A stretch of 64,000 bases of DNA from Callorhinus ursinus (lineage: Eukaryota; Chordata; Mammalia; Carnivora; Otariidae): the NCBI RefSeq assembly GCF_003265705.1, contig NW_020312775.1:7970075-8034074 (forward strand). Reading direction: 5' to 3'. Made by a program: the position numbers and the translations under genes. The notes beneath the pieces are model-generated. The model was not told where the DNA came from, did no database searches, and saw only the letters and a program-made list of their open reading frames with translations. Position 1 is the stretch's first letter. Each line of letters begins with the position of its first letter. This document shows positions 61,060 through 64,000 of the stretch, piece after piece.

Positions 61060-61074
61060 TAAATAAATAAAATC
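60859..61074 (+). mobile_element. CAN SINE with (CT)n expansion, plus strand
   Basis: Head 'gacacctgggtggctcagtcag'; the CT-rich segment has grown to a pure (CT)n at 61024-61054. Target duplication 'tttaaaaaaYgagttag' (60842-60858 and 61075-61091). Confidence 0.95.
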
Positions 61075-61091
61075 TTTAAAAAATGAGTTAG

Positions 61092-61811
61092 CTAGAGATT
61101 TCATTCTACTTTCTAATTAATAGAGATTATTGGGGTGGTAAAGATTGAAAATAAATCTATTACATTGTATAGTCTTAACATATCTATACTTTAGGAATAA
61201 GCAGGACAAAAATGTTAATTTGAATACAAATTTAATGCTGTCTTGATAAATGAAAATCATCTTAATAGTATAAAAGTCAATTTTATGCAATAATTTCCTT
61301 CAAGCAGGAATTTAAAATCTTACATATATCTACAGAAAATTGTGACAATGTTTAAAAATAAAACAATGTTTAAAAAATTTCAAAAGTTATTAAGGATCAA
61401 CTTTTTGAAGGCTGTATAATTAGTATTGTATGATCAAGGATTGCAGTGTCCTAACATTTAGAAGGTTTTAAACTGAATAGTGATTTTAGATTTTGTTAAA
61501 TAAACATAACTCTTTTGAATATTTGCAGCAATCAGATACTCTTACTAGTTGTTCGTATTCTAAATGAAAAAAAAGTGTGTGGTTTTATAATTCAGATTTA
61601 AACTATGTTTTTTTTAAAGATGAAATTATGTGTTGAGGAATTTTGATCTCTAATGATGAACAATCCTCTTGAGGATCACTAGAAACAGAATTGGTTGAAA
61701 TCCTTCATTTTTTTTCTGTACAGTCAAGTACTTAAAAATTTGGCTCTCTACAAAATAAAATGATATTATTTTTATTTGTTTTATATTTATGTATTTATTT
61801 ATTTATTTAGG
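61092..61811. other. Unique DNA ending in (TTTA)n
   Basis: No gene. A T-rich run with 'tatttatttatttattta' at about 61768-61811 directly borders the retroviral LTR. Confidence 0.5.
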
Positions 61812-62169
61812 TGCAAAAAAGGTGGTTTTATTAAAGCACAGGGACAGGACCTGTGGGAAGAAAGAGCTGCACTGGGATTGTGAGGAATGATTGGTTAATT
61901 GGTTATATACTTTTAAGATGGGGGCAGTAAGAGACAAAGAAGTTTCAAACAGGATTTTCATGTGTTAAAGAAGATTACGTGATCCTGGAGATCTGACTAT
62001 TGTCAACCTAAGATTGCTTTTTGCCTTTAGCAAAGCATTAATATTAAGACGGTGGGAGTTCTTGGAAGAATGTCATATTCTGCCTGTCTCAAGTATTTGT
62101 CAATGGGCTGTAAGTTGTAGGGAAATATAATTTTATCTACATTTCCTTTTGCCTTTATTCTCCGGGTCA
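61812..62169 (-). mobile_element. 3' LTR of a class I endogenous retrovirus, minus strand
   Basis: Read on the minus strand it starts TGACCCGGAG (62169) and ends TTTTTTGCA (61812), TG...CA over 358 bases. AATAAA lies at 61832-61827, 15 bases from the end. On the internal side it is directly preceded by a polypurine tract. These features fix it as the 3' LTR. The matching 5' LTR, if present, is beyond the window. The flanking duplication cannot be checked here. Confidence 0.85.
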
Positions 62170-62178
62170 TTCCCCCCT
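62170..62178 (-). promoter_or_regulatory. Polypurine tract (plus-strand primer site of the provirus)
   Basis: On the minus strand AGGGGGGAA immediately precedes the LTR start TGACC. In retroviruses this purine run primes plus-strand DNA synthesis and defines the LTR 5' edge. Confidence 0.8.
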
Positions 62179-63010
62179 GAACAATTTTGACCCTTAAATC
62201 TTTAAGGTTTTGAAGGTGGAAGTTCTTATCTTGTGTAACTTCTTCCTGCTGAATAGGGGCATAAAGATGTCCCTACCTATGGGTCAACATTGGTCAGTTT
62301 GGGAACTTATATAGAGGAGTTAACAAAGGCAGAGGCAGCTGAATCTAAGATAGACCACATAAATGAACTTCTTTGAGTAGAAAGGATCATCTCTCAGCTT
62401 GAAGTTATGGCAGTGAAGGAGTCTTGGCACCAAGCAGGGAAACCACCGAAAAAAACAAAATAAGGTAAATATTATTATGAGAAAAAGAAGCCCAATAAAA
62501 TGACCTTTGATATTTAACTAAAATTTTCCTCCAGTCCTTCATTGTCATTTGAGAAGTTTGAGGTCTTCCACAGGTTTGCAGGAATAAGAAGTCACATTAG
62601 CTGCCACACTGGATTCCTGTGGGGAAGGTACAGGTTTAATTTTTTTTTATTTGACAGAGAGAGAGACAGCGAAAGAGGGAACACAAGCAGGGGTAGTGGG
62701 AGAGGGAGAAGCAGGCTCCCTGCAGAGCAAGGAGCCCAATGTGGGGCTCGATCCCAGGACCCCGGGATCATGACCTGAGCCGAAGGCAGACACCTAATGA
62801 CTGAGCCAGCCAGGCGCCCCAGGTTTAATTCTTGATACATCAGTCCATGAGGAATGTCCTTCTAATTTTGTGGCAGTGGGAGCACATAATATGACCTGGT
62901 AGGAGCCCTTCCATTTTGGAGTTAAATCCTCTGCTGTGTTAGACTTCCAATCCTTTAAACCATGTCTCCTGGGTTTAAATGGGGTGGTTTGCTTTAACTG
63001 TCAGATCAGG
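62179..63010 (-). mobile_element. Internal part of the endogenous retrovirus (pol end, env region mostly missing)
   Basis: The segment 62820-62995 on the minus strand has an open frame with the integrase C-terminal signature TPKWKG, typical of gammaretrovirus-like pol. A TGA closes it upstream near 63000. Between this point and the polypurine tract there are only about 460 bases besides the SINE at 62642, far too few for a full env gene, so env has been lost or was never present in this family. No complete viral gene is present. Confidence 0.75.
62642..62819 (-). mobile_element. CAN SINE inside the endogenous retrovirus, minus strand
   Basis: Antisense copy with target duplication 'caggtttaatt' (62631-62641 and 62820-62830). 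It interrupts the end of the retroviral pol frame, so it is younger than the provirus. Confidence 0.94.
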
Positions 63011-64000
63011 ATTAGGGAGGGTATGATCTGCATATTCACTTAGAGATTTATTAATTAACCCAGCCTAATTTATCAAAGATAGCCAAATTGTGACTAATTC
63101 ATTTGAAAAACAAGTACAGATTTAATAAACTTGGCCTAATTATTTACATAAGCTCAGCAAGAATAATGATTGACCATATAGGTCTTTTAAAATCTGCTTT
63201 GCAGGAAATTTCTTTAAGAAATTTCTAGATTGAACTTTTTAGTAGCCTCTCTAGGCCAAAAGCCAAGGTGAATACTTTCTACCAGACATTCCTGTAATAC
63301 CTGTAGATTTGGGTGAATTCCTTTTCTTGAGGTTCCCCAAATGTCCCAAGTTTCCTTCACCTACCAGGAAGTGAAATTTTTATTCACCTGGTAAGTCTGC
63401 TGGGAACTCTGTAAGCAAGGTATCAGATGAAACTTTCCAAGGGACTCTAGTGGCTTCATGCTTCATAACGTCAACCTTAGTTCTTTAAAACTGTCTGGCC
63501 ATATTGGAATCTATGCATGTCTCTCAAATATGACATTCCAGTCAAAAGCCTTGGTAAAATAACCAGGGTTTCCAATGGTATCCAATGTTACATGGAAAAC
63601 ATTCTTATTGAACTTATGCAAACAATTTTAACTGGCATGAGAGAAAGAACACTGAGGTTTTTTTTTTTTAATTTCAGAGGATTCAAGTAGAGAGAAAAGT
63701 TAAATGCTTCAATTTGTTCACAAAGGACTATTTTATCATATTTCTGTGTATCATAGATATCTTAAGATAAAGTTTCCTTAATCTAGAATAGCAAACATTA
63801 GAGAAACAGCAGTGTTTCAAACATGATTCCCAAAAACTATAATCATCTTCCTCAGTTCATTTAGTTCCATATTACTATTTGTTCAGTTTGAATGCAGCGT
63901 TTTTTAGTTAGTTCTGGAAATTCTTACCAATTTTAGTTTTATGATTTTAAAGATATCAAAAATCTATATTTGTCAAAAGTCCTTTTTATGAATCTCCTTG
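63011..64000. other. Possible further retroviral interior or unique DNA
   Basis: By position this should be upstream pol of the minus-strand provirus, but I see no integrase core, RNase H or RT motif and no long frame. It may be decayed retroviral sequence, a non-coding internal segment, or host DNA after a deletion. A poly(T) at about 63659-63670 is the only simple feature. Confidence 0.35.

Overview
This is a piece of a carnivoran mammal genome. It is AT-rich, contains no functional protein-coding gene that I can support, and is built mostly from retrotransposons. I recognise 27 copies of the tRNA-derived CAN-type SINE, whose head reads 'gcctgggtggctcag' and whose body ends in a CT-rich stretch, AATAAA repeats and poly(A). 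That SINE family is restricted to Carnivora. The SINE subtype and the young L1 3' ends look most like an arctoid (bear, seal or mustelid), but I hold that species-level call only loosely.

Layout. 1-5247 holds L1 pieces (a + strand 3' end, a minus-strand 5' region, an older L1M fragment and a minus-strand ORF2/3' half) with five SINEs. 5248-11391 is AT-rich apparently single-copy DNA, broken by two SINEs in tandem at one target site. 11392-20407 is a near full-length minus-strand L1. Inside it sit a SINE, a tiny L1 tail and a complete processed copy of cytoplasmic gamma-actin mRNA (ACTG1-derived, 14731-16689). 20408-22315 is unique DNA plus an old L1 fragment. 22319-28862 is a + strand L1 with nested insertions and internal deletions. 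28863-37607 is unique DNA with six full-length SINEs, one internally deleted SINE, a probable old LTR, and a 10-N assembly gap in an (AAAAT)n tract. 37608-45664 is a + strand full-length L1 with an 11-bp target-site duplication; it carries two SINEs, a young L1 fragment and a 509-bp solo LTR in its reverse transcriptase region. 45676-52876 is unique DNA with short L1 ends, SINEs and a second probable LTR. 52879-59028 is a + strand L1 that lacks its 3' end. 59040-61811 is SINEs and unique DNA. From 61812 to the window end is the 3' LTR side of a minus-strand class I endogenous retrovirus, continuing out of the window.

Nothing here works as an operon or pathway; the biology is the layering of retroelements. 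The actin copy is the only stretch resembling a host gene. It is intronless, flanked by a 14-bp duplication, ends in poly(A), and is disabled by a single-base deletion at about codon 79. I found no convincing undescribed system. The most interesting leads are related antisense reading frames in the 5' regions of several L1 copies, reminiscent in position of primate L1 ORF0, and several unusual insertion structures: tandem SINEs sharing one target duplication, a tail-like (GAAA)n insert flanked by a 16-bp repeat, and L1 rearrangements that fall at one recurrent microsatellite.
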